This document shows positions 37,219 through 45,649 of a stretch of DNA of 64,000 nucleotides, one piece after another. Where the stretch lies: positions 124,001-188,000 of the forward strand of contig CAZRKC010000001.1 of the NCBI GenBank assembly GCA_964600665.1, in the 5' to 3' direction. The DNA comes from CAZRKC01 sp964600665 (GTDB lineage Bacteria > Bacillota > SLNR01). A model generated the notes under the pieces. That model was given only the letters and a program-made list of their open reading frames with translations, ran no database searches and was not told the origin of the DNA. The translations under genes and the position numbers were made by a program. Position 1 is the first letter of the stretch, and each line of letters opens with the position of its first letter.

Positions 37219-38004
37219 CTATCTTCTTCCCACCGTGCTAGTTTCAGGCAAAGTACTGCCTCCGTCGATGAGTAGTTCACTGCCTGTAATATACGCTGCT
37301 TCGTCCGACGCTAAAAACGCAGCCAAGTACCCAATCTCCTCAGGTGTACCCAACCGACCCAGAGGAATCCCCGCAGCAATCCCATCGATAACCGCCTGGG
37401 GGTTTTCAGGATTTGTTTCATGGGCAGTGTGCTCCACCATGGGAGTCAGAATATACCCTGGGAGAATGGCATTTGCAGTAATACCATATGAAGCAACGTC
37501 AATTGCGATGGCTTTTGTAAACCCAAGTACTGCTGCTTTACTTGTTGCGTAACCCATCATCCCTGGGTCTGTAACTCGGGGTCCTGTCACAGAAGACATA
37601 TTGATAATGCGACCGTACCGTGCACGCATCATATGCGAAATAAACGCTTTTGTGCAATTCCATACTCCAACGACATTAACCCGATAATGGAAGTCACGTA
37701 GTTCATCATCCATTTTTTCCACTGGGATCAAACGGGCAATACCGGCATTGTTAACTAGAATGTCCAGCTTGCCAAATCGTTGGATTACCTGATCTGCTAC
37801 CTTGGCCACCCCATCCCAATCCGACACATCCATTTGGTATGCCACGGCATCCGGGCTGATAGCCCTGGCTGTCTCAAACACGAGGGGATCAATATCAGCC
37901 AGGATAACTTGGGCGCCTTTTTCTGACATCACTTTAGCAATCCCAGCCCCATTCCCTTTAGCAGCCCCTGTGATAAATGCAACTTTACCCATCAATGTTT
38001 TCAT
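37219..38004 (-). CDS. Short-chain dehydrogenase/reductase
   Basis: About 261 residues of the classical SDR family. The cofactor glycine motif is TGAAKGNGAGIA, with an Asp at the end of strand 2 (LADID) favouring NAD; the catalytic set is NNAG, Ser in MSSVTGP and Tyr/Lys in MGYATSKAA. It is likely an oxidoreductase of a hydroxy or oxo compound, similar to FabG-like sugar alcohol dehydrogenases. The maximal frame starts about 34 codons earlier, overlapping the nucleotidase gene, but GGGAG lies before the ATG at 38004. It follows the 5'-nucleotidase gene by 19 bp. Confidence 0.9.
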   Translation of the reverse strand: MKTLMGKVAFITGAAKGNGAGIAKVMSEKGAQVILADIDPLVFETARAISPDAVAYQMDVSDWDGVAKVADQVIQRFGKLDILVNNAGIARLIPVEKMDDELRDFHYRVNVVGVWNCTKAFISHMMRARYGRIINMSSVTGPRVTDPGMMGYATSKAAVLGFTKAIAIDVASYGITANAILPGYILTPMVEHTAHETNPENPQAVIDGIAAGIPLGRLGTPEEIGYLAAFLASDEAAYITGSELLIDGGSTLPETSTVGRR

Positions 38005-38023
38005 TCCGTTCACGCTCCCTTTT

Positions 38024-39955
38024 CTACTGATTTCGCCGGGCCACCCACGCCTTGCGGATTCTTCTCGATCCCATAAATAGCAAGAACAATACAGCCAGAA
38101 AGACACTATAAACCATCATTGCGAGTCGATTGGGTGCATGTAATCGCCCCCAGAGACTTGGATCTTGCGATATGATTTTCCTACCTTCCATGCTGGCATA
38201 ACGTAAAGGAATTATTCCTTGGTTCTCTGCTTCGTTGGACAATACGGACAGATACTCAGCCAATGCCACCCACTCTTTCAACTCTTCGAGCCCGTCACCA
38301 GTCGTCTGATAGATGATCTGTTCTAAATAATCGGTAATCGGTTCTCCATTGGACAATTTCGGAGTTATCGAAAGCAGTCCGAATGATTTTTCACCAACTA
38401 CAGATAACATCTGCGCAGAATATAATCCAACTACGACGCGATATAACCGATCAGGTTGGATTTTCTCTTCGATGCCATCCTCATTGACAAGTACCACATC
38501 TGTGACTTTATTGAAGATAAGGCGGTAGGGATTGAACGTATAACGGATCCCTGACATGTATAGTTGAGCAGAACTCATCAATGGGGTGATTGATGCATCC
38601 ACTTCACAAACTGCTTTCAGTTCATTTCCGGTTAAATAAACAGATAGTAACGGAAACCCTGATTTACCATCAGGTCCAGTACCTAATGATGAGACTATGA
38701 AGGCATCCGCTACGGTGATACCTCCCTTGACCAAAGAGCCTCGGATTGTGCCTGCAGGAACAACTGTCACGGCAATAGGTTCATAGCGATCACCTTCTGC
38801 CAGGCGAACAGCATACCGATAAGCATCACTAATGAGATTGCCGAGTGGTTCTTCTTCGTGTCGAACACCAAGTTGGTCATATGAAGTAAATGAAAAAGAA
38901 GAATTAATCAACACAGTATCTGATTTAAACCAGAACGCATCCAGATAACGGTTTTCTACCATAGAAGCGAACAAACGAACTTCGTTTTTGATCAACGGAT
39001 CTTCGGGAATTTCAGCAGTTATGGGTATCACGTGGTAATCAGCAAGAGACCACTTCCCATCTACTTTGGACATGACGATCCTGCCAACATGAGACCCATA
39101 TTGACCAGATGAGCCAATCCATGTGTCCCCCACCCTGTATGGTTCAGTTAATAGTGTGTGCGAATGTCCACTGATAATAACATCAATTCCTGAAACTGTT
39201 TTTGCTAACGCAATATCCTCGGATCGTGGACCATCACCACTAGTCCCTGAATGGGAAAGACAGACGATCAGATCCACTTTCTCCTCATCTCTCAGTACCT
39301 TTACCATTTGTCTTGCTGTCTCCATCTGATCTGCAAAAACGACTCCTGCCATTGGGGCATTAGAATCAGCTTCTTTTCCCATCAGCCCAAATAAACCAAT
39401 ACGGATACCCTTCTTTTCCACGACGAAATACTCATGAACTCCATACCGGTCCATGGCATCTTGTAACTCCAATAGTTCTCCTTCGGCATTCGCAGGGAAT
39501 ATGGTGTTAGATGCAACGATGGCCGGCAATCGACCACCAGCATCAACCGCACGATTTAAGCTCTGTTTCAAACCTTGAGGTAAAAAGTCATATTCATGAT
39601 TCCCCAATGTCACCGCATCATACCCGATCATCCCCATCAACCTCAACATAGGACTTTCATCTCGGTAAATCATCTGGAACAGAGTCCCCATTGAATAGTC
39701 CCCTGCATCCACCAATAGCAACTCGGGATCCATTTCCTTCTCTCTGGATACCATGCCCGCTATCCTAGCAATACCTCCCCATTCTGTCACGGTGCCACTG
39801 ACATCGGTCTTGAATGGATCCATATGATCATGGATATCATGGGTAAAAAGGATTGTCAATGTATCAGTTTCATTAACCTCCGCCCAAACCCCCACAGGGT
39901 TCAGTATTAGACAAATCATGATCATTACGATTAGAATTCTCGATTTCTGTGTCAT
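38024..39955 (-). CDS. Surface-anchored 5'-nucleotidase (UshA-like)
   Basis: About 643 residues. A Sec signal peptide (RILIVMIMICLILNPVGVWA) is followed by a metallophosphatase domain with ILFTHDIHDHM, LGNHEYDF and SGHSHT, and a C-terminal 5'-nucleotidase domain. It ends in a hydrophobic helix and a basic tail (VFLAVLFLLFMG then RRIRKAWVARRNQ), so it is tethered to the membrane outer face. It would dephosphorylate extracellular nucleotides or related phosphates. The ATG at 39955 follows GGGAGGG. It is first in the apparent SDR-dehydrogenase-GcvP-M20 run, although functional linkage to those genes is not obvious. Confidence 0.9.
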   Translation of the reverse strand: MTQKSRILIVMIMICLILNPVGVWAEVNETDTLTILFTHDIHDHMDPFKTDVSGTVTEWGGIARIAGMVSREKEMDPELLLVDAGDYSMGTLFQMIYRDESPMLRLMGMIGYDAVTLGNHEYDFLPQGLKQSLNRAVDAGGRLPAIVASNTIFPANAEGELLELQDAMDRYGVHEYFVVEKKGIRIGLFGLMGKEADSNAPMAGVVFADQMETARQMVKVLRDEEKVDLIVCLSHSGTSGDGPRSEDIALAKTVSGIDVIISGHSHTLLTEPYRVGDTWIGSSGQYGSHVGRIVMSKVDGKWSLADYHVIPITAEIPEDPLIKNEVRLFASMVENRYLDAFWFKSDTVLINSSFSFTSYDQLGVRHEEEPLGNLISDAYRYAVRLAEGDRYEPIAVTVVPAGTIRGSLVKGGITVADAFIVSSLGTGPDGKSGFPLLSVYLTGNELKAVCEVDASITPLMSSAQLYMSGIRYTFNPYRLIFNKVTDVVLVNEDGIEEKIQPDRLYRVVVGLYSAQMLSVVGEKSFGLLSITPKLSNGEPITDYLEQIIYQTTGDGLEELKEWVALAEYLSVLSNEAENQGIIPLRYASMEGRKIISQDPSLWGRLHAPNRLAMMVYSVFLAVLFLLFMGSRRIRKAWVARRNQ

Positions 39956-40365
39956 GAAATCCCTCCCGTATTGCACCATTCCTTCAAATTTCATTGCCCA
40001 TATATTCACGGTTTAAAGGCATAATCCCTTTTGATTGACAACGGCAAAAAAAATAAACAACTGTAATAATTACATATTCATCATAAATGCCGGTACAACA
40101 TGAACTAATCTCAGATTCAGCCGTAATCGGACGATCCATCATAAAGGTGAGGGATGACATTTTTCATAGTATAGAAAAAATCGATTTCAAATGAGTCAAT
40201 ATGTATTAGGGTATCATTATTAATGCCGATCAACATGCATATTTTACCATTGTTTCTTAATGTGCCCCCATCTCTTTCACATGTGAGGTCACATATACCA
40301 TCGATCCAATATCTATTGATCGATATCCTTTAATCAAATCTAATTTCCGTATATGCTCTGTTTAG
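39956..40365. other. Intergenic region upstream of the nucleotidase gene
   Basis: About 410 AT-rich bp. It should hold the promoter of the leftward nucleotidase-led run; no confident promoter, riboswitch or gene was recognised. Confidence 0.35.
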
Positions 40366-40394
40366 AAAAAAAAAGAAGACCGGTATACCGGTCT
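40366..40394 (-). terminator. Terminator of the CAP-domain gene
   Basis: AGACCGG and CCGGTCT pair around a TATA loop (40377-40394), followed on the minus strand by TTC and nine T residues. The stop codon lies inside the stem. Confidence 0.88.
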
Positions 40395-41271
40395 ACCTTC
40401 CTATGAATATCTGGGTGTATATGTTGGATGAACTGCTGTATTTCGCAATACCGATCCCGATGTGGGTGAACTTTGGATTAAGAATATTGGCTCGATGACC
40501 GCTTGAGTTCATCCAATTAGTGAATGCTTTTTCGGCTGAGTAAGTTTTTGCGATATTCTCGCCCCAACAACGGTAAGAGATTCCTGCTGCTTTTAACATA
40601 TCACTAACACTTCCATATGTGGGGGAGTAATGATCAAAGTAATTATTGTCGACAATATCCTGGCTTTTTAATCTGGCTAGCCAAGTCAAGTCTCCATCGT
40701 GTTGGAGGGATTTTGCACCGTCTGCCACACGGGCTTGATTGACAAGATCAAATATCAACTTTTCATTCGCTGTCATTGTAACTCCGCTAGGTGGAGTTAA
40801 TTTCGATCCACTGGTAGTGGTTGACGCTGTTGAAGACTTCGGTGTGGTCGTAGTCGTTGTTTTCGTTGTAGTTGTTGTTACAGTCGTTGTCTTTGCGGTC
40901 GTTGTCTTTGCGGCCGTTGTTGTCTTTGTTTTCTGCACTGTAGTTGTGGTTTTTGCAATATCGGTTGTTTTAGTTTTTGGTGTAATCACCGAAGTGTCAC
41001 TCACATTAGTAGACGTGTCGGTATTGATTGTTTTCGCGCTTTCCAGTCCGGTGGTCGCGATTCTGGTTGATGCAGGTTGCTTAAGCGTTTCCAAAAATCG
41101 AGTCATTTCACCTGTTGGCAACGAGATCGTCTGAGCTGGTTTCACAGCAACTTTTCTGCTGACCACATCTGGTTTTGTAAACACATCAAATGCACTGGCA
41201 TACACCATACCTGTTAACAAAATCATCACCAATAACCCGACAAAAATCGTACTAAATGCTTTTTGTCTCAC
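40393..41271 (-). CDS. Secreted Thr-rich CAP/SCP-domain protein (YkwD-like)
   Basis: A 292-residue exported protein. An N-terminal signal peptide (residues about 5-27) is followed by a linker of over 100 residues in which Thr and Lys dominate, including TTVTTTTTKTTTTTTPKSS. The last 125 residues are a CAP domain with DLVNQARVADG, WLARLKSQDIVDNNYFDHYS, WGENIAK and WMNSSGHRANIL. CAP proteins of bacteria are envelope or surface proteins of poorly defined action. The start is GTG after GGGGGAG. The mRNA leader holds a c-di-GMP-I riboswitch, so production should respond to cyclic di-GMP. The Thr-rich linker looks like a wall-spanning or glycosylated stalk. Confidence 0.88.
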   Translation of the reverse strand: MRQKAFSTIFVGLLVMILLTGMVYASAFDVFTKPDVVSRKVAVKPAQTISLPTGEMTRFLETLKQPASTRIATTGLESAKTINTDTSTNVSDTSVITPKTKTTDIAKTTTTVQKTKTTTAAKTTTAKTTTVTTTTTKTTTTTTPKSSTASTTTSGSKLTPPSGVTMTANEKLIFDLVNQARVADGAKSLQHDGDLTWLARLKSQDIVDNNYFDHYSPTYGSVSDMLKAAGISYRCWGENIAKTYSAEKAFTNWMNSSGHRANILNPKFTHIGIGIAKYSSSSNIYTQIFIGR

Positions 41272-41306
41272 AGCAACTCCCCCTTATTGAGCGCTGCCTG
41301 TTGCCG

Positions 41307-41334
41307 ACAAAAAAACTGCTTATCCAAAGCAGTT
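41307..41334 (-). terminator. Riboswitch expression-platform terminator
   Basis: AACTGCTT and AAGCAGTT form an 8-bp stem with a 5-nt loop, followed by a T run, located between the aptamer and the CAP gene. A competing pairing CCAAAG/CTTTGG shares bases with both the aptamer edge and this stem. Confidence 0.85.
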
Positions 41335-41343
41335 CTAACTCTT

Positions 41344-41416
41344 TGGGCAACCGGCTACCTTGGCTCACGCTTTAGGTCCTTGGTTTTGCGCCCTTGCTTT
41401 TCAACAAGTTTGCCTT
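41344..41416 (-). ncRNA. Cyclic di-GMP-I (GEMM-I) riboswitch aptamer
   Basis: The minus strand carries the GEMM-I landmarks in order: P1 strand GGCAAAC, a P2 hairpin CTTGTT-GAAA-AGCAAG with a GNRA tetraloop, GGGCGCAAAACCA, the receptor side GGACCTAAAGC, then GCCAAGGTAGCCGGTTGCC closing P1. A terminator follows, and the gene downstream encodes an exported CAP-domain protein. Direction of control cannot be settled by reading alone; the overlapping antiterminator pairing hints at ligand-induced termination. Confidence 0.93.
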
Positions 41417-41443
41417 TTTCCATGAATCTATGTTGTTAGGGAG

Positions 41444-41472
41444 ACCATAATATGAATATCATGGTTTGTCAA
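41444..41472 (-). promoter_or_regulatory. Promoter of the riboswitch-CAP transcript
   Basis: TTGACA and TATGGT are separated by 17 bp on the minus strand, placing the transcript start about 20 bases before the aptamer. Confidence 0.8.
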
Positions 41473-41520
41473 GTAATTTTTTATCTTTTCACAAAATGTT
41501 GAATACTACATACCATCAAA

Positions 41521-42570
41521 TTAGTGTGATCCATCAGTCGAGAAATGAAACTCTGTCCGATGCTTATATCGACTGCCCGCTTTCAATACTGGTGAAGGGA
41601 AATGGCTATGACGTGACGAGTCCGGCCAGAATTGTGTTTCCAAACAGATTCCACTGCGGTGTTTGTATACAGATCCCCGCTTTCCTTTTGTAGCGGCGGG
41701 CATATGATTTCCGGTGTATACCTGCAAACCGGGCATATCAGTCCATACATCCATCATGATGCCAGTATGGGGATGACAAAGACGAGCTGCGTGCCCAATT
41801 TCCGTTCTCCCTTTGGCTAGCACCACATTGTGATCGATCCCTTTGGTTGGGATAAGTTGAGCATGATCGAGATCAAGATGATCCTGAATATTCGCGGAAA
41901 CTTGAAAATCCAGTGGCGTATTGGTGACAGATAGTATACGCCCATCTGGTAACCCATCTGGCCCATTGGGCGTAAATTCCCGGCTGTTCAGTTGCAGTTG
42001 GTGTTGACCAATGGCACCGAATTCATGTCCACCCAAGTGGAAGTATGCATGATTGGCCAGGTTAACCACCGTATCTGCATCGGCAACAGCCTCATGATCA
42101 ATGGTCAGAACACCGTTCTGATTAAAATGATAGATCACTGTTACCCATAGCTTGCCTGGATATCCACCATCCCCATCGGGGCTTTCCACGGTAAATACGA
42201 TCCCGTTCTCGAATTCTCGAGCGTCCCATATCCGCTGATGAAAACCCGTCGGGCCACCATGGAGATGATGGGACCCTTCATTCAACGGGAGTTGATGAAT
42301 CATCCCATTAACCGATAGAATTCCATGTGACAGTCGATTAGCACATCGGCCAATTGTGCTGCCCATATAAAGCCTGTCGCAAATAAGCTGTTCTTCACGA
42401 TCATACCCCAGAACCACATCGGTCATCACTCCACTCCGATCGGGCACAACAATTCCATGGATGGACGCTCCGTAATTACTCAAAGTCAACATCCCATAAT
42501 CAGATTTGATATGAAAGAATCGAATCGGTAGCCCTGAGGATGAATCATTGAAGTTCGCCTGCTGATTCAT
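41521..42570 (-). CDS. galM: Aldose 1-epimerase (mutarotase)
   Basis: A 349-residue enzyme interconverting alpha and beta anomers of aldoses. Family marks include STIGRCANRLSHG, NEGSHHLHGG, the catalytic His in NLANHAYFHLGG and Glu in ICLETQFWPDS. The ATG follows GGAGTG and lies only 4 bp after the xylB stop, so the gene ends the xylA-xylB-galM operon and presumably feeds xylose of the correct anomer to xylose isomerase. It is intact despite the frameshift in xylB. Confidence 0.94.
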   Translation of the reverse strand: MNQQANFNDSSSGLPIRFFHIKSDYGMLTLSNYGASIHGIVVPDRSGVMTDVVLGYDREEQLICDRLYMGSTIGRCANRLSHGILSVNGMIHQLPLNEGSHHLHGGPTGFHQRIWDAREFENGIVFTVESPDGDGGYPGKLWVTVIYHFNQNGVLTIDHEAVADADTVVNLANHAYFHLGGHEFGAIGQHQLQLNSREFTPNGPDGLPDGRILSVTNTPLDFQVSANIQDHLDLDHAQLIPTKGIDHNVVLAKGRTEIGHAARLCHPHTGIMMDVWTDMPGLQVYTGNHMPAATKGKRGSVYKHRSGICLETQFWPDSSRHSHFPSPVLKAGSRYKHRTEFHFSTDGSH

Positions 42571-42574
42571 ACAA

Positions 42575-44112
42575 TCACTCCATTTCGGACAAACTGTGAA
42601 ACGCCGTTTGCAGGGTTGGATAAAGTGAACGATAGAGTCGATAATAGGGTTGGTATGAAGATGTTGCTAACGGATCAGGGAATTGAGGTGCCTGAATTGA
42701 TACCAACTGGCTGCATGCTTTCTGAACAGAGTCAAACCGACGGATACCAACCCCAGCCAAAATTGCGGCACCGAAGGTCGGACCTTCGGCTGATGTTGTC
42801 GTGACCACCGGACAAGTGTACAAATTTGCCATAATTTGTCTCCAAAGCTGGCTTCGACCACCACCACCGCATACGAGCATGGTTTCGGCGGTCACACCCA
42901 TTTCCTTTAGTATCGTGTAGCAATCATTCAGAGAGTATCCGACCCCTTCCATTACTGCGCGAATCAAATCGGACCTTTGGTGCGATGCTGACAGACCAAA
43001 GAAAACACCTCGACAGGATCCGTTCAAATGGGGGGTTCGTTCACCCATCAGGTATGGCAGAAAGATGAGTTTATGGCTGCCAATGGGCACTGATTCAGCA
43101 TCTCTATCCATGAGAACATACGGATCCATTCCCATTTTGTTAGCAATGTCAAGATAATCTTGACAAAAATTGTCACGGAACCATTTTAAAGATAGTCCTG
43201 CACTTTGTGTGACACCCATTACATGCCATTCATTGGGAACTGCACTGCAAAAAGCATGGACTCGCCCCATAGGATCAATGGTCAACTGGCGTGTGTGTGC
43301 GTAAACGACACCGGATGACCCAATCGTCGTAAAGGCATGTCCATCATGAACAACGCCCATTCCGACTGCGGCGGCAGCATTATCGCCTGCTCCTGCCACA
43401 ATCGGTGTATGTTCAGCTAGACCGGTCATCTTCGCTCCTTGATGATGAACAGATCCGGTTAATTCAACTGATTCAAATACCTCTCCCAACATATGGATGC
43501 TAATCTGAAGAGTTTCGATCATCGCATCTGACCAGCGGCGATTAGGTACATCCAAAATCTGCATGCCAGATGCATCACTTACATCTGTTGCCATGACACC
43601 TGACAAGCGAAAGCGAATATAGTCTTTCGGTAAGAGAATATGCCGACAGGCAGAAAAAGCGTCCGGTTCATGTTTTTTTATCCACTGAATCTTCGACGCT
43701 GTGAATTCGACGCTGTGAACCCTGGCAACGCCGGATTGCCGGTAATCCTCATCAGCGAATCAAAGGTAACGATTTCTGTCAGTTCACGACACTCCAGTGT
43801 GGAACGGGTATCACACCAGAGAATTGCCGGGCGGATGACCTGTCCGTGCCGGTCAAGCATGACAAGACCATGCATCTGACCAGTCAAACCAATTCCTGAG
43901 ATTTCTCCAGGCTCAATGTTTGATTGCTTCAATACCGACCGACAGGTACAACAGACCGATTGCCACCAGATCTCAGGATCCTGTTCAGCCCATCCGTATC
44001 GTGGTTGATTCAATGGATATTCTTGACTTGCCAGAGCAATAATCTTCCCTGTATCATGATAGAGGACAGCACGTGCTCCGGAGGTACCAATATCGATTCC
44101 AAGCAGTGTCAT
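42575..44112 (-). pseudogene. xylB: Xylulokinase, frameshifted by a 14-bp tandem duplication
   Basis: The N-terminal part starts at 44112 with TLLGIDIGTSGARAVL after GGAG and reads correctly through SGIGLTGQMHGLVML and WCDTRS to GNPALPGFTA, then runs into a stop at 43678. The rest, from the duplication to 42575, continues in another frame with KIQWIKKHEPD, KDYIRFRLSG, GAGDNAAAAVG and the C-terminal FGGY-kinase domain (MLVCGGGGRSQLWRQI). A 14-bp unit occurs twice in tandem at 43692-43719; removing one copy restores a single frame of about 507 codons, the usual xylulokinase length. No other damage is seen, so the lesion is recent, phase-variable or a sequence artefact. As written, xylulose phosphorylation would be lost. 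Confidence 0.92.
43692..43719 (-). repeat. 14-bp tandem duplication inside xylB
   Basis: TTCACAGCGTCGAA (minus strand) is present twice without spacer, at 43706-43719 and 43692-43705. Its length is not a multiple of three. Confidence 0.97.
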
Positions 44113-44113
44113 C

Positions 44114-45442
44114 TCACGATCTCCTTTCATTAAACAGGATCGTGTTGATAATGTGCTCCAGATATTCTTGTCGACTACTCCGGTTGCCTTTAACTTCTCC
44201 CTGTGCGAGGGTATATGCCTCCAGATCAACCAGGTCCACGGCCCCGTCAAGAATCTGTTTCCCAATACCCTGCTTCCAACTCTGATACCGCATGTCGACA
44301 AATCCCTGGATTCTGCCGTCAGCGATTATTTCCCGCGCTTTCAAAAAACCCAACGCAAAAGCATCAATCCCGGCAATGTAACTGTAGATAATGTCTAATA
44401 ATTCAAAGGACCCTCGCCGGGTTTTCGCATCAAAGTTCAGACCACCAGTACTAAATCCTCCCGCACGAATCACTTCTAACATACACATCGTTGTGTTATA
44501 TACATCGGTCGGAAATTGATCCGTATCCCATCCAAGGAGTAAATCTCCTTGATTCGCATCGATAGATCCAAACATCCCATTGATAGCTGCAGATCGCAGC
44601 TCATGTTGAAATGTGTGACCAGCAAGGGTCGCATGATTTGCTTCCACATTGATTTTAAAATCCTTGTCAAGCCCGTATTTACGTAAGAAACCAATGGTTG
44701 TCGCCACATCAAAATCATACTGATGTTTCATCGGCTCCTTTGGTTTTGGTTCAATGTAAAATGCCCCGGCATACCCAATCGAGCGGGCATACGCCACTGA
44801 CATTGAGAGGAGACGCGCCATATTATCTAATTCCAAACCCATATCGGTATTCAGCAGTGTTTCATATCCTTCCCTGCCACCCCAGAATACGATCCCAGAT
44901 CCCTTTAACTTATGCGTGATATCGATATTCTTTTTTATTTGCGCTGCTGCATAAGCAAACACATCTGCCTCAGGTGCTGTCCCGGCACCATGCATGTAGC
45001 GCTTATGGTTAAAAAGCTTAGCAGTACCCCATAAACACTTTTTTCCCATAGTATTCATGTGATCCAGCATATAATCAGTTATTAAATCTAATGATTGATT
45101 TGTTTTCGCTAAATCCGGTTGTTCATCCACCAGATCATAATCGTGAAAGCAAAAATAGTCCACGCCCAATATATCCATCAACGCAAACCCCGCATCAATT
45201 TTTGCATATGCCAGATCCATCCCTTTTTTGCCCTGAAAGCTTTTATCGGTCGAAGCTTCACCAAACATATCCACACCTGCACCGCACAAAGTGTGCCACC
45301 AGCTGATGGCAAATTTTAAGTGCTCCCGCATGGGTTTCCCATCGATAATTGCATCGGGATCATACCACCGGTAAGCCAATAGATTGGTTGTTGACGCTCC
45401 TTCGTAGCGAATCTTTTGAACTTCGTCAAAACAAGTTGACAC
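44114..45442 (-). CDS. xylA: Xylose isomerase
   Basis: A 442-residue class II xylose isomerase converting D-xylose to D-xylulose. Diagnostic segments are the catalytic His in FCFHDYDL, WGGREGYETLLNTD, the metal ligands in IEPKPKEP and NVEANHATLAGH, and DANQGDLLLGWDTDQFP. The start is GTG with GGAGGGG about 7 bases upstream. It leads the xyl operon; xylB begins one base after its stop codon. A promoter with TTGTCC and TACAAT lies just upstream, and an inverted repeat that could be an operator lies beyond it. Confidence 0.96.
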   Translation of the reverse strand: MSTCFDEVQKIRYEGASTTNLLAYRWYDPDAIIDGKPMREHLKFAISWWHTLCGAGVDMFGEASTDKSFQGKKGMDLAYAKIDAGFALMDILGVDYFCFHDYDLVDEQPDLAKTNQSLDLITDYMLDHMNTMGKKCLWGTAKLFNHKRYMHGAGTAPEADVFAYAAAQIKKNIDITHKLKGSGIVFWGGREGYETLLNTDMGLELDNMARLLSMSVAYARSIGYAGAFYIEPKPKEPMKHQYDFDVATTIGFLRKYGLDKDFKINVEANHATLAGHTFQHELRSAAINGMFGSIDANQGDLLLGWDTDQFPTDVYNTTMCMLEVIRAGGFSTGGLNFDAKTRRGSFELLDIIYSYIAGIDAFALGFLKAREIIADGRIQGFVDMRYQSWKQGIGKQILDGAVDLVDLEAYTLAQGEVKGNRSSRQEYLEHIINTILFNERRS

Positions 45443-45504
45443 AGATCACCCCTCCTTAATACTTCAGCATTCTAATCGTAGCCAATTTTAGTCATGTTCT
45501 CGTT

Positions 45505-45533
45505 ATTGTATCTATTTAATACAGATTGGACAA
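45505..45533 (-). promoter_or_regulatory. Promoter of the xyl operon
   Basis: On the minus strand TTGTCC (-35) and TACAAT (-10) are spaced by 17 bp, about 60 bp before the xylA start codon. Confidence 0.75.
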
Positions 45534-45560
45534 ATCCTTTGTTTTATGAGCCATCCATCA

Positions 45561-45592
45561 TGAATGCGTGCGAAAAGGGATTCACGCATTCA
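45561..45592. promoter_or_regulatory. Inverted repeat between divergent genes, candidate operator
   Basis: TGAATGCGTG and CACGCATTCA form a perfect 10-bp inverted repeat with a 12-bp spacer. There is no T-run, it lies 28 bp upstream of the xylA -35 box and close to the expected promoter of the rightward oxidoreductase gene. This placement suits a regulator-binding site. Confidence 0.55.
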
Positions 45593-45649
45593 GCACGAAA
45601 TATGCTTTCAGTAAACTGTGCTCCTAATAGAAGAAAATGAGGTGACGCC

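Noticed and set aside
40739..41134. A long Val-rich frame opposite the Thr-rich region of the CAP gene
   Set aside because: It is the mirror of the repetitive Thr codons; the other strand has the promoter, riboswitch, start signal, CAP domain and terminator.
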